A stretch of DNA of 64,000 nucleotides from Flectonema sp. DT1601 (GCA_964019425.1 OZ025796.1:868001-932000), one strand, 5' to 3'. Counted from the first letter of the stretch, positions 33,432 through 45,980 are shown. The notes: generated from the sequence alone by a model not told the origin. A program made the numbers and translations.

Positions 33432-34574
33432 CTAAGACCCCATTCTTTGCATACCAAGTGACCACGGAGTTTCCGCCCCATACTGCATTGGCATTGTTGG
33501 CAAGTGAGGGAATCCCGTAAGCAGGTTTTGCATTGAGGGCATGGATGCATACGGCATTCCATACGTCCCCATTGGGTCCGCCAATGTCGTCGTTGGCAAA
33601 GCATTCTTATTCATCATACCTACACCAGATTGTTGTAATAATTGTTGTTGTTGTTGGAATTGTACTTCTCGTTTTCTGAGATCCTTATCAGATTCATATT
33701 GAGATGACTCTTGGTAAATCCCCAAGACTGAACGAATATTATAGCTACCTCTGCTACTGAATAAGGGAGACCCGATCGCAAAGTTGTGAAAGCTATCGTC
33801 AACATAAGGATCTATTTCAACTCTCCATCTGTCGCATTGTTCTTTGAAATCACAGGTTTCAGTAGTAAACATGACACTCACCGCAGGAAGGAATTTGTTT
33901 AGCTGATCAAAACCTAGAGAAGCCAACTGTGGGGGAATTTTGTAGAACTTTTCCCACATGTTGAATACTTCCCAAATCATTGCACATCTATCGATGATCG
34001 CTAATCGCTCAGTACATTTGTAATAAAACATTCGAATTATCCAAGTTCCTTGAATCCTGCTCCAGTCAGAGTTGTCAGGGTTTCCAATCACATTAATTGG
34101 AAGAATATTTTGAAATATTAAATACCTTTCATTAGCAGGGAACACTAGCTTCATATTTTCAAGAACAAAAGCAAGGGTTTGACTCCGATAAACTTGATTT
34201 TTATTTTTACGAAGTCCTCCAGTAATCTTTAATATCATGTCAGCATGTGTTTCAGATCGAGTTCGCTTTAGACAAAACCCATCGTTGCATAACTTCTCTC
34301 TGAATTCGTGCAAACATCCTTGCAGATCCTTATTAGATGATGAACCGTATAAGCAACTTTTGTCTAAATGACGTTGGATGAGACTAATCATTCTACCTAT
34401 CATCGACTGAGCATCTCCAGGACCGTTCCATTCAACTCTACAAAGCGTGTCTACTATTGATGATGCCACTAGATCAAATCTTTTTTCCGCTACAGGATTA
34501 TGATCAACTAGATTCTTAACGATTCCCTCCAGGGCTTCTCGTATGTATCGACGCATTATCTCCATAGTAGCCAT
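33432..34574 (-). CDS. A-type member of an unrecognised two-form protein family (A1)
   Basis: A 380-residue protein, not recognised. Residues 1-190 look all-helical. Residues about 165-245 contain PDNSDWSRIQGTWIIRMFYY, IPPQLASLGFDQLNKFLP and nearby cysteines, and align well with the A2 protein at 54957-55862 (ADNSDWTIIQSTWNIRLFYY, VPPQLAFLKADCLKTLLP). The C-terminus is Gln-rich (QFQQQQQLLQQ) and then Met/Pro-rich, unlike A2. The ATG has a textbook acceptor 15 nt upstream, ttttttttttttttagcag. The first 83 bases of the coding sequence (34492-34574) fall inside the 2.2-kb tandem duplication, so a broken 5' copy exists at 36700-36782. Function unknown; the Trp/Tyr-rich helical core might be a protein-binding domain. 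Confidence 0.8.
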   Translation of the reverse strand: MATMEIMRRYIREALEGIVKNLVDHNPVAEKRFDLVASSIVDTLCRVEWNGPGDAQSMIGRMISLIQRHLDKSCLYGSSSNKDLQGCLHEFREKLCNDGFCLKRTRSETHADMILKITGGLRKNKNQVYRSQTLAFVLENMKLVFPANERYLIFQNILPINVIGNPDNSDWSRIQGTWIIRMFYYKCTERLAIIDRCAMIWEVFNMWEKFYKIPPQLASLGFDQLNKFLPAVSVMFTTETCDFKEQCDRWRVEIDPYVDDSFHNFAIGSPLFSSRGSYNIRSVLGIYQESSQYESDKDLRKREVQFQQQQQLLQQSGVGMMNKNALPTTTLADPMGTYGMPYASMPSMQNLLTGFPHLPTMPMQYGAETPWSLGMQRMGS

Positions 34575-36692
34575 GGTGTTAGTTATGGCCTGCTAAAAAA
34601 AAAAAAAAAAAAGAAATAATCTCCAGGTGATCTCGCTTAGGCCTATTTCTAGAGACTTCAAACACCTCCTACCTGTGGTTAAGTAGTTTTAATTTAAAAA
34701 ATAACGTCGTGACAACCGTTTAGAAAACATTTCACCACTCACAGGGCGCGATGTATGGAATAATACTTCACTTAACTTCCATTAATAGAATCCAAATATA
34801 AAAAACAAAATTCTTATTACTATGGGAAAGCTAATACAATAGTGAACTTTGTTTGTAGTTGTGTATTCCAACCAGCGATATAATCTCTCTCACTACGCAA
34901 GTAGACGCAGATATTGATAAAATGAGAGCAGCTAAGATAGAGGACAAAAACATGTGTCATTTACGTTTCTTCCTTTTATTTTATTTGCCTCGGGCAATCC
35001 TCACAATAATTTCGTACAGTTATTTTTAATCAGTGCTACCATGATTGGGTTGAATCTGTAATCGAAATAAAAAGAGTAATACAAATCAGAATTACCATTC
35101 CTTGATTCACCAAGAGTTTCGTTATTCGTACGAATCCCTCACACTGTTGTTTCAAACAAACAAAAAAAAAAAAAGAAAAAAAAAAAAATAGGAGACACAA
35201 TACAGAAAGATTTCTTTCTCATTCGTCACCTTATTACACTTCAGTTTCTTTTTTTTAAACACTGTTACAGAAAAAGCGAATGAAAGCGTTGGTTATTTGT
35301 ATTTTATAAAACAGGGGTAAGTTATTGATATTACCAGCAGTGACAGAACTTAATTGATAAAACTCGGTTCAGATGTGCAACTCCGCTACACTTTTGGTTT
35401 AAGTTTTATCATTCCCTTCTACACTACGATGAAAACAATAAGGAAAAGTGGAGATAAATTCCACTTATGTGGAATTGGAAGCCACACTTTCTTTATAAAA
35501 AGGAGGTTGGATTCAGAAAATGGCAAAATGAAAAAATGTAAAAAGTAAAAACACCTCATCCAGTGACGAATCTTATCTACCGTTGCACACTACTAATGGA
35601 GCACACGTCACAAGACTGTGAATCATTTTCAAAGCAGGCATCGTTTAACAGGAAGGAGCGAAGGACTGAAAGTATAACGACGTAGAGGCTCAATCATTTC
35701 TACCATAACATTAATTAGTTATTTTCAAGTTCTCGAAACTCCTGTTGCCGCGCGAATTAGATCCAAAAAAAAGAAAAATAAAGTTTCAATAGTGTATTGC
35801 GTGAAGCAACCAGACAAAACACAAGGAAACAGAAATGGAGGTTCGGATAAATAAATAATTAATAAGAGGGGAAGGGTGAGAATTTTCTTGCATTTGTGCA
35901 AAATTTGGCTTCATTTTTTTTTTTCTTTTTTTTTTTGTAAGTAACCACTATTGACGTCACGGATATCAAACCCAAAGGGAGATCAACAAGAACACTTTCT
36001 CAAAAAAGTGTGTAGTAACTCTCCCAATTGGGACGAAATCTCGACGAACAATAGTAATTACTTACTATTCCTTTGATTGAATTACGGCGTTGATATCAAC
36101 TTCATATGGTTCAAAGCGGTACTTGTCTCCATCTACCATCAGATCTGACGTAACAACCTGCCTCAGACTGAATTCTCTTAATCTGGTTCTCAACTGCCAC
36201 ACCCATGGATCCAAAATTTTGCGGCTCGGATTGCACTGCAACAGTGGTTGCATTTCCTCAAGTATGTCAATCACTCGTCCAACAAGAATGAAAGGTTGCT
36301 TTCTTAAGACTTCCTTCATCGACTTTTCAATGCGGGCGATGCGGTGAAATCCCAACTCAGGGTGACCATTAGACAGCGAATAATGGACTGCATTATGCAT
36401 TTCAAGATCACAAAATCTCTTGACCATTTTGTTTGTGACAATTGGGGAAACTGATACAAGATTATTTATTCAGCCGCACACTCACACAATAACATTCAAA
36501 CTGCTACCCAACGTAGTAGCCCAGACAAGTAGACAGCATTACTGCACAAGCAGACATATTTGTGAAAGCATCTGAATGAAGAACAGTTTGGGGGTCACCA
36601 ATAAATGAAACATCAACAAGAATAATATCATGGCATGCATTAATCGTATGTGTTTCGCTTACTCTGATAGGTTGCACCTCTTCTGGTGCAAC
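34492..36692. repeat. 2.2-kb tandem duplication, copy 1
   Basis: This 2201-bp unit matches 36700-38900 at an offset of exactly 2208. I counted only about six single-base differences by eye (for example ttagg/tcagg near 34639, cgatg/caatg near 34750, gttac/gtcac near 35264), so the event is recent. It spans the 5' end of A1, its upstream region and the whole B1 gene. A perfect small palindrome, aattccac-ttat-gtggaatt (35457-35476), lies inside and is repeated at 37665-37684. Confidence 0.97.
36065..36427 (-). CDS. B-type short family member (B1, copy 1)
   Basis: A 120-residue protein, MVKRFCDLEMHNAVHYSLSN at its start, of unknown function. It corresponds to the N-terminal helical domain of the A-type proteins. 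The NPSRKILDPWVWQLRTRLRE segment aligns with DPSRRELDFWVYHLKTEVKR in B2 (53336-53719) and with TPSIKVFESWLHLLKESLRQ in A2 (54957-55862). The end, GDKYRFEPYEV, matches GDRYRHCPYAV of B2. An acceptor-like aataatcttgtatcag ends 23 nt before the ATG. The gene is identical at protein level to the copy at 38273-38635. Composition suggests a soluble helical protein, without signal peptide or membrane segment. Confidence 0.75.
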   Translation of the reverse strand: MVKRFCDLEMHNAVHYSLSNGHPELGFHRIARIEKSMKEVLRKQPFILVGRVIDILEEMQPLLQCNPSRKILDPWVWQLRTRLREFSLRQVVTSDLMVDGDKYRFEPYEVDINAVIQSKE

Positions 36693-36697
36693 CTATC
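36666..36697. other. Perfect 13-bp palindrome at the duplication junction
   Basis: gataggttgcacc (36666-36678) pairs fully with ggtgcaacctatc (36685-36697) around the loop tcttct. The last five pairs use bases beyond the duplicated unit. At the matching place in copy 2 (38874-38905) only the inner 8 bp (gttgcacc/ggtgcaac) pair. Confidence 0.9.
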
Positions 36698-36699
36698 TA

Positions 36700-36782
36700 A
36701 CAGGATTATGATCAACTAGATTCTTAACGATTCCCTCCAGGGCTTCTCGTATGTATCGACGCATTATCTCCATAGTAGCCAT
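36700..36782 (-). pseudogene. Truncated 5' end of A1 made by the duplication
   Basis: Holds the start codon and first 27 codons of A1, then passes through the junction to an in-frame stop (reading ...DHNPVR, stop). The poly-T/acceptor region just upstream (36783-36820) is intact, so it could still be expressed as a 29-residue peptide or supply a 5' end to downstream transcript. Nothing in the sequence favours function. Confidence 0.85.
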
Positions 36783-38272
36783 GGTGTTAGTTATGGCCTG
36801 CTAAAAAAAAAAAAAAAAAAGAAATAATCTCCAGGTGATCTCGCTCAGGCCTATTTCTAGAGACTTCAAACACCTCCTACCTGTGGTTAAGTAGTTTTAA
36901 TTTAAAAAATAACGTCGTGACAACCGTTTAGAAAACATTTCACCACTCACAGGGCGCAATGTATGGAATAATACTTCACTTAACTTCCATTAATAGAATC
37001 CAAATATAAAAAACAAAATTCTTATTACTATGGGAAAGCTAATACAATAGTGAACTTTGTTTGTAGTTGTGTATTCCAACCAGCGATATAATCTCTCTCA
37101 CTACGCAAGTAGACGCAGATATTGATAAAATGAGAGCAGCTAAGATAGAGGACAAAAACATGTGTCATTTACGTTTCTTCCTTTTATTTTATTTGCCTCG
37201 GGCAATCCTCACAATAATTTCGTACAGTTATTTTTAATCAGTGCTACCATGATTGGGTTGAATCTGTAATCGAAATAAAAAGAGTAATACAAATCAGAAT
37301 TACCATTCCTTGATTCACCAAGAGTTTCGTTATTCGTACGAATCCCTCACACTGTTGTTTCAAACAAACAAAAAAAAAAAAAGAAAAAGAAAAAAATAGG
37401 AGACACAATACAGAAAGATTTCTTTCTCATTCGTCACCTTATTACACTTCAGTTTCTTTTTTTTAAACACTGTCACAGAAAAAGCGAATGAAAGCGTTGG
37501 TTATTTGTATTTTATAAAACAGGGGTAAGTTATTGATATTACCAGCAGTGACAGAACTTAATTGATAAAACTCGGTTCAGATGTGCAACTCCGCTACACT
37601 TTTGGTTTAAGTTTTATCATTCCCTTCTACACTACGATGAAAACAATAAGGAAAAGTGGAGATAAATTCCACTTATGTGGAATTGGAAGCCACACTTTCT
37701 TTATAAAAAGGAGGTTGGATTCAGAAAATGGCAAAATGAAAAAATGTAAAAAGTAAAAACACCTCATCCAGTGACGAATCTTATCTACCGTTGCACACTA
37801 CTAATGGAGCACACGTCACAAGACTGTGAATCGTTTTCAAAGCAGGCATCGTTTAACAGGAAGGAGCGAAGGACTGAAAGTATAACAACGTAGAGGCTCA
37901 ATCATTTCTACCATAACATTAATTAGTTATTTTCAAGTTCTCGAAACTCCTGTTGCCGCGCGAATTAGATCCAAAAAAAAGAAAAATAAAGTTTCAATAG
38001 TGTATTGCGTGAAGCAACCAGACAAAACACAAGGAAACAGAAATGGAGGTTCGGATAAATAAATAATTAATAAGAGGGGAAGGGTGAGAATTTTCTTGCA
38101 TTTGTGCAAAATTTGGCTTCATTTTTTTTTTTCTTTTTTTTTTTGTAAGTAACCACTATTGACGTCACGGATATCAAACCCAAAGGGAGATCAACAAGAA
38201 CACTTTCTCAAAAAAGTGTGTAGTAACTCTCCCAATTGGGACGAAATCTCGACGAACAATAGTAATTACTTA

Positions 38273-38635
38273 CTATTCCTTTGATTGAATTACGGCGTTG
38301 ATATCAACTTCATATGGTTCAAAGCGGTACTTGTCTCCATCTACCATCAGATCTGACGTAACAACCTGCCTCAGACTGAATTCTCTTAATCTGGTTCTCA
38401 ACTGCCACACCCATGGATCCAAAATTTTGCGGCTCGGATTGCACTGCAACAGTGGTTGCATTTCCTCAAGTATGTCAATCACTCGTCCAACAAGAATGAA
38501 AGGTTGCTTTCTTAAGACTTCCTTCATCGACTTTTCAATGCGGGCGATGCGGTGAAATCCCAACTCAGGGTGACCATTAGACAGCGAATAATGGACTGCA
38601 TTATGCATTTCAAGATCACAAAATCTCTTGACCAT
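38273..38635 (-). CDS. B-type short family member (B1, copy 2)
   Basis: Identical in protein sequence to 36065-36427, within the second copy of the 2.2-kb duplication; see that entry for family features. The acceptor-like site ending in gtatcag is also intact, so both copies look equally expressible. Perfect protein identity with only a few non-coding differences between units indicates the duplication is very young or that gene conversion is acting. Confidence 0.75.
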   Translation of the reverse strand: MVKRFCDLEMHNAVHYSLSNGHPELGFHRIARIEKSMKEVLRKQPFILVGRVIDILEEMQPLLQCNPSRKILDPWVWQLRTRLREFSLRQVVTSDLMVDGDKYRFEPYEVDINAVIQSKE

Positions 38636-41036
38636 TTTGTTTGTGACAATTGGGGAAACTGATACAAGATTATTTATTCAGCCGCACACTCACACAATAA
38701 CATTCAAACTGCTACCCAACGTAGTAGCCCAGACAAGTAGACAGCATTACTGCACAAGCAGACATATTTGTGAAAGCATCTGAATGAAGAACAGTTTGGG
38801 GGTCACCAATAAATGAAACATCAACAAGAATAATATCATGGCATGCATTAATCGTATGTGTTTCGCTTACTCTGATAGGTTGCACCTCTTCTGGTGCAAC
38901 GTAGAGTGATTTTTTTTCTTCTTTTTTTCCTTTGCAAAAATAAAGGACTTTCAGAAATTGACAAAAGCCGGCAGACGTGAAAGGAAGTTTACGCGTGGTT
39001 CGACGAGGATTCTGGCAAAAACGCACCGAGGAGGAGGAAACCACAGCTTTTCCCTCTTCACCTACTTGTTCGTTTTTTTTTTTTTGTTTTTGTTTTTTCA
39101 ATGAGAAAAGACAGATTTATGATGAACTTTTTGAAAACAATCTAAAGCCAAAAGCAATGTCTCGCAAAAAAAAAAAAAAAGAAAAAAAAAAAAAACGAAC
39201 GAACGAAAAAAAGAAAAAAAAAACGAGAGGAAAAAAAAAACAAAAAAAAAAACAAAAAAAAAAAGGCTTGATGCCGAAAAGTAAAAAAGAATAGAGAAAA
39301 AAAAAAGGGGGAAAAATACAAAGAATTCTGTTGAACTAAGAAAAATACTGGGTTCGAAAAATGTTTTAACGAATATGGTTTGCAACAGACTGGATCGTGA
39401 ATACGAGACGATAGTGACTACCTAGCCCAAGTAGAAAAATAAATCATAATCCAGCAAAGCGAAGCGCATTGCGCATCGATGTAAGCTACCACGAAAAAAA
39501 AGATAGGGTAGTCAACATGATACTGCTGCAACGCATGACAGACTTAATTCGTGGTTTTTTCATTGTTTAGTTCTGTAAAAAAATACTACATAAACAAAAT
39601 GAGAAGGGACGGAGTATATTATCCAGCTCGACGGTACCCGAAATGGAAGCTTTTGAAAATAAAAAAATAAAAAATAAAAAGAATCCTCTTTTCATTATTT
39701 ATTCAAATCTATGAACCATAAATAAAAAACCGAAAAAAGGAAGGGTGGAATCGTGAGAGGAAGAATCCAACATTTCGGCGAGTAACTCAAAAGAAAAAGA
39801 GAGTGAAAAAAAGGAGGCAGCGTTAACTTAAACAGAAGTACAACTAACGAGATCATTACGCGTGCTATCCAATATTTCTATTCCAATCATCACACTACAC
39901 GAACAGCGTACCAACACATCATAAACACGCTAAACCACGGCGCTGCTTACTTTCAACCAATTTTTGAATGCAATTTTCAGCGTTTGTTTGTAAAAAGGTC
40001 AGAGAGTGAAAACCCTGGAAATGATTTCGGACAGAGACCATTCGCTAGGTCCCCGAAGGGTTCCAGGATGAATTGAATTTTTGCTTGTAAGCGAATAACG
40101 TTTTTGGATTATAGGTCAGTGTATCAATGCAAGATATAGCGATGGACATATTTTCCGATACACACCGTTCGTCATATTTCAGAGAAGCAAGTATAAAATA
40201 AACAGAAAAGTGACTTATTAGCTAATAAAATTGATCTTCAAATCCGTTATCAATATAAAAAAGAAGAAAAAAAAAAAAAAAAAAAACATATCATGGAGAG
40301 ACCTGTCGTTCTTTATACACTTGTCACATCAAAAAAAAAAAAAAAAAAAAAGAAAACAAGTAAATAAATAGATAGAATAATTGTTTTAAAAAAGAAATAA
40401 ATCTCAGAAGGTCACATATTTCCATTACTTTGTCAGTGCACTTTGGATACTAAGAAGAATACTTGTCGTTGGAAGAAGCATTCTCATCACGTCTTGAACC
40501 GCTTACCATATCAGTACAACCTTCCAACTCACATAAGACACATAGGATACGGAAAATCAACCAGCATTTGTATTCAAAAAAAGAGTAGAAAATCAAAATT
40601 CTAACTTTTAAACAAAAAAAAAGAAAAAAAAAAAAAAGAAAAAAAAGAATATCAAATCACAGCTCACCAGTACTGCAAGAAAACAACTGCAACGACGCGA
40701 GCGCACGTTAAGGATAAAACTAATAAAAAATAAAAAAAGTAGCAGCTTCATGCCCAATAACTAGCAAGCACGAAAAAGAAGAAGAAAAAAAAGAAAGAAA
40801 AAAAATTGTAAACTTACTAATGGATAAAAAGAGAGGAGATTGTTGATTACTATGCAGCCGACTATTTCCTTTTGAAAAATAGTTGAAAGGGAATGGAAAA
40901 AATTATAAAAAAACATCATTTATGAGGTATAATAGACGATATCGATTCGCCCGTGCCTAGTCTTGGGAAAGATAAAAGAAAATAAAGGAAAAATGTGTCA
41001 GGTTGCATGTATTTTTTTTCTTTTGAAACCAGTGAA

Positions 41037-41120
41037 GTCACAACCCCTGGGGAGGCTCACATGGCTACACAGTAATTCGGTGCCACAACTGTGAGACTCC
41101 CACAGGCGAGAAGAGACGCA
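41037..41120. repeat. Dispersed repeat, family R2, diverged copy
   Basis: ggctcacatggctacacagtaa and ctgtgagactcccacaggcga correspond to gctcacagagtaacag and cgtgagactctcacagacga of the copies at 47780 and 48690. Confidence 0.5.
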
Positions 41121-41742
41121 GCTCACGTAAGCTGAATGGAATTAAAAAAAAAGATAAATGAAAAAAATAATAATGAATTGCGGACACCTTCAACCTAGTA
41201 TTTGTTTTCTATCAGATTTCTTACTAAGAGGGACTGCCAGCATGATACGCAATTCTATTTCTACCTCTCAGAACTTTACACTATTTTACCTGCCGGTTTA
41301 TACATTTTTTTGTATGTAACAAGTATTGTAAGAACGAAAAAAGAATGTTGCACACGTAAACCTCCTTTAGCTTTTTCAGTTCAAGTCGGTTCGCGGTTTT
41401 GTGCACAAACAAAACATCAACAAGTGTTATATTACTATTTCTGTATAGCTTAAGGTAAAAGTCAATTCCTTTTTTTTTTCAGAATAGTGCTTTTTGATAG
41501 TAAGGATAGAGGAAGAAGAAGAAAAATCAGGTCTCAGAAGAAATATCGTTCAGTGATTTTTCGTTTTTCTTTTTTTTTTTTTTTTGCAATGTGACTGTGG
41601 CGCGCGCACTGAATTCCGTTTCGGGAAAATGTGGTTGTGACGCTTGTGTTTTTTGTGATGCGTGATTGTTGTTGTTAATCCAATAATCACAGTTTTTTTT
41701 GTACCTGCATTTTTTTTATTGAGGGTAAGAATTGATCACAAA

Positions 41743-41777
<35 letters not shown>

Positions 41778-42324
41778 ATCAGCGAGCAAGAGAAATTCAC
41801 GGGTGCAGTGATTCTCGTATAAAAATGCAAGTACGAAAATAACCATACAGCAAACAAGAAATGGTTTGTGCGCAAGAATGAGTTGCAGTTAGTTTTTAGC
41901 ACTATCAAGAGTTGAGGAAAAAACTCGGTAACTCATAAAGAAAAGCAGAACCAAATGTTCCGTACGCGAGAAACCTGTGAGAATTACCTTCGCGGAGCAG
42001 TATCTGACTACATCAATCAGAGCTGGCTGTTTTCTTTTATCTTGCATCATGTTTAGCTTCGATAGAGATCGCACAAGTTGAATGACTTTCGAAGTCATTC
42101 GCCTTTACCCCTTACAGGAAACTAAGAACAACAGCTGCAATAAAATTTAATTATACAAGTGCCGATAGACATCAGAGACAGTAGCAGGTGTTCAACAATG
42201 CTGGTATTCGTCGTTTTTCGAAAGGAATTTTGCATAGTCGATATAATTACACTTTTTTTTTTATTTTAATAAATTATTTTTTTTGAAAATAATAATTATT
42301 TAGTATTTTACCATTAATTTTTAA

Positions 42325-42416
42325 TATAAAAAAGTGAGAATTAAAAAAATATATATATAGATAAAAAAGTAAAAAAGAAAAAGTATTCATTTTCTGCAGT
42401 TTCCCAACATCTAGGG
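42325..42416. repeat. Dispersed repeat, family R1, fragment
   Basis: aaaagtgagaattaaaa, then gtattcattttctgcag and cccaacatctagggtaa, match 46695-46775 and 51450-51482. It is the left part of the R1 unit only. Confidence 0.5.
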
Positions 42417-44699
42417 TAAATTACCGGTTTAATTGGTTTTAAGCGCAGAAAAAAAGAAATGTGAAAATAATCTCACGTAGATAAATACATGAACAGATCT
42501 ACGCGATTGGTCGAGAGAAAGCCATTATTCAGCAGATCCTCCTACTTGTTGCAGACTAGTACTGTCTGTCGATAACAAAAGTAGTAAAATGAGTTTTTGA
42601 TTTGAACTCCGGTAAAACTAGGTCAGTTGCCATACATTTCACCGATTCAAACCATAACTAATCTTGAGAAAATACTGTCAATAACGGAGAAAGGGTATGG
42701 AATAAGAATAGGTGCGATTCAGTACTTACCAATCCACTTCTTTGCTAACATTAAAAAGTCATAGCAAGGGGATAACGCCAAATAAATGGCTCGTTATGTA
42801 TTTGATGTTAAACACTAAGCAGTTCCTGCTTTTTTTTTTCTTTTTTCTTTCTTTAAATATGAAAAAATGATAACAAAAAAGTCAGACAATATCATCGAAG
42901 AACTATTCTGATGTCGGGTTACGACAAGCGATTTTACACTCCATTTCGCAACTGATAAATCAGCAGTGTTTTGCTGGTTTTTTTTTTTATTTTTTTTTTT
43001 TTTTTTATTTGTTTGTTTGTTTGTTGGTTTGTTTGTTTGTTGTGCTTGCTTTAAAAAAATAAAGTTTTTTATATTATTTTTTTGAATATCTTCATCGCAA
43101 ATTGCTCCGAAAGAAAATACTCAATAGTTAATTTTGTATACTTTATGCAAGTACGAAATGATGTGGTAACTCACAGAGGAGACAGAGGAGCCGTCTTATT
43201 GTGGGTTGGGTGTTGAGAAGGATGTTCTATATTTGATGGGTGAAGCTGGTTTTCCAATTTAACCCAACAAGAATAATAGAGATTGCAAGTAGCTAACAAA
43301 AAATCAAATAGACAAGAAGTATTCAACATAAAAGTATTGCGTAGTTAGCAAGTTAAGATCGTAAAAACAAAGATTCGTTAGCTGAAGCCTTTAATAAGTA
43401 TTAGTTCAGTGGTAAAGCCACTACTTAAAACAAAACATAAGAAACGAACAAAACCAAAAATAAATCGAACAATTGTCCGTCAAAGGTGTTCTTGATAAGC
43501 TTTGCTTTATCGAGAGGAAAATATTTGAAGAGATTTTTTCGGTAGATTAAAAAACAACCTAAGGCCAATTCTAAAAGGGTGGACAACAGAACAAGAAAAG
43601 AAAGCAAGAAAGAGAGAGAAACACGTGAATGGAATAGAGCAGCACATGGAAGAAGAAACTTCCCAGAGGCTAACTTATATTCCAAGCAAGCCGGATGTTG
43701 AGATCGTAGATAAGACAGCAAAAAGTTCCAAAAAAAAACTTACTCAGCAAAATAGTCCAAAATGGTGAACAACTAAAAAAAAAGAAAAAAGAAATTAGAA
43801 GCTTCACCAAATTGAGATAGAGATATTAAAGCAGAATGATAAAAAGATCGCAACAGGAGGGGAAAAAAAAAAAGAAGAAAAAAAATCAGCAAAATGGGAA
43901 AGACAAAAGTTGAAGTTAAACAGCATTACTTTTGTACAAACTATTTTCCTGTGAACAAAACAAAGAGGGAGATATGTTTGTTGGAATATGGGGATGAGAA
44001 AAAAAACAAAAAATGTTATAAATGTAATCAGTGCACACTTCTCTTAGAAAAGGGAACTCATACTTTGTTGATCTTTTTATAAAAAAAGAAACAAGACACG
44101 AAAAAAAACTTCCTTCGAAAGAGAGAACACACATTTACAACAGAATTACAATTCTTGAATTCGTTTTTTTTTTTTTCTTAAAAAAAAAGCCGTCCTGGGA
44201 ATCCTCTATGCAGGAATACATCTCTAGAGATTCACTGCATAGGTAAGGACAAACCTGATCTTAATATTAAAAGAAGTCGAGAGAAGAAAACAAACGGAAA
44301 GGGAAATAATAAAATAGTGACAATACTAAATAATAATTCCTACAAAGACCCTAAAAAAATAAAATAAAATTGAAAAAAAAAAAAAAAATGAAAAATAATC
44401 GGCCAACTTCATTTTCCCCACACCCTCTGACCTGCACATGGGTCCAGACGGCTCCCTGGGTGGCATGATCCACACGAATCGTTTTTTTCAAATGCGTCCA
44501 AGATCGACAACCTAATTTTTAACAAGCATTAGTATAGAATATAGTATGCATTTTTTTTTTCTTTTTTCTTTTTAAATTTTTACAAAAAGAAAATTTGAGA
44601 TGAATAATAAAGAATATCTGAGCCGATTGCTGGCTTTAGCTTTTATTTTATTTTTTTTTTTTTTTTTCCTTAATCTGTTGGGAATTGGAGGTGAAACTT

Positions 44700-45175
44700 T
44701 GACAATTGCAAAAAAAACAGTAACAACTTTTAGGGAATTAATATCAAAGTACCTTTTGCTTGAAAAAAAAAAGAAAATAATCGCAGTTGTTAATCAAAGA
44801 AAAAAGGTACGTTTAGAAAAAAATGGAAATATATATGTTTTGTCTTATGCTTGGGAATTGGGGGGACAAAGTAAAAACAGTAATGAACATTAAAATACTC
44901 AAAGATATAAAGCAATAATGTTAAACTGACAAGCATGACAGACGCTTTCACTTGTATCCAGAATAGTAGCTAAAATGCTAGCTATATATGAGATGTTAAA
45001 ATCTGTTGGCATTGCGTAATTTTTTTTCTTTTGCGAGTAATTGGGGTAAACTAAATAGTTGTTTTTTTTTTTTTTTTTTGAGGTCTTGGCGGGGGATGAT
45101 AGCGGTAATAAACTTTAAAAAATATTCAAATATAAGTAATATAATTTTAAACTGAGAGAAGTATGACGGAAAAAA
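44700..45175. repeat. Dispersed repeat, family R4, with an internal second partial copy
   Basis: 44700-44900 matches the 2480-2640 region (aacagtaacaactttt, gttgttaatcaaagaaaa, gttttgtcttat). The end of this copy (gtaataaac or gtaatgaac through aaactga and catgac) recurs in order at 45090-45170, so two degenerate copies appear to lie in tandem. Confidence 0.4.
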
Positions 45176-45980
45176 TAGCTAAAAATGCATATTGTTGTGT
45201 ATTACACTCGTACATAACAAAAAGAAAATATAATGTCAGTAAAAGTATCAACTGTCGAATCTGGAAAAGCTTGATCGGGAAATGCTATGCAGTCAATCAT
45301 GAGCAATTCTCTCGAGACGCAGCCCAGCAAGAAGGAGTCCAGAGGTATGGAATACCCGTAAAAAAAAGATTGCCTGGTTATACCAAAAGAGGCAGACTTC
45401 AGAATTGGACACCCTAATCATATATAGAGAACTTCAGAGAAAAACTCAAAAAACGCGAACTGAAAAACTGAGAAGAAGAACTTAAATAATTGAGAATATT
45501 GTAAGCAGCAGGACTGATATTCACTCTGACTTACAATGAACTACTTTTGGATCAAAAATGGGGAAGCAATAATGCTATCGAAAGGAAAAAATTATTTTTA
45601 ATTTTTAAAAAAAAAAAAAGAAAAAGAAAGAAAAATAAATAAATAAATAATAATAACATTAAATCACAATGAACTAAAACACTGCTCGATTTGATGCCAA
45701 GAATAAAAAAAAAAAAAAAAAAAAAAAAAAAGACAAAAATAATTTTTAAAAAAAATAATAATAAATAATAAACCATCCGCTCCAAATCTGAAAAAAACAT
45801 TTTGAAAACACAACGAACACAGTAAGGCTCAGGTTTACGGGAGAATAGGAAGCAAGATGAATATTCTTCTGTTATGATCCACATCATATATTTGAGTAAA
45901 ATAAGCTACATTTAAGTTCTGCTTGACGACTTTCAGGAGGGAAACAAGAAGAATTAATTGGTTAATAAGCAAGACCGCTA

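Larger units (their letters stand above)
36700..38900. repeat. 2.2-kb tandem duplication, copy 2
   Basis: Second copy of the unit, separated from copy 1 by the 7 bases ctatcta (36693-36699). Its left end cuts the A1 coding sequence at codon 27-28; its right end lies just after ggtgcaac (38900), where sequence diverges to gtagagtg. Confidence 0.97.

Noticed and set aside
34492-38900. CRISPR-like or satellite array
   Set aside because: Only two long units with genes inside, so this is a segmental duplication; no short regularly spaced repeats exist in the window.
43425-44246. Group of short open frames on both strands
   Set aside because: All short, overlapping one another, and shaped by A/T runs; no motif seen.
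44401-44480. GC-richer segment followed by a T run (possible polymerase III gene)
   Set aside because: No stable fold or promoter box was apparent, so support is too weak.
45163-45417. Plus-strand open frame of 84 codons
   Set aside because: Looks somewhat protein-like but is alone on the plus strand, has no leader acceptor, and overlaps repeat R4.
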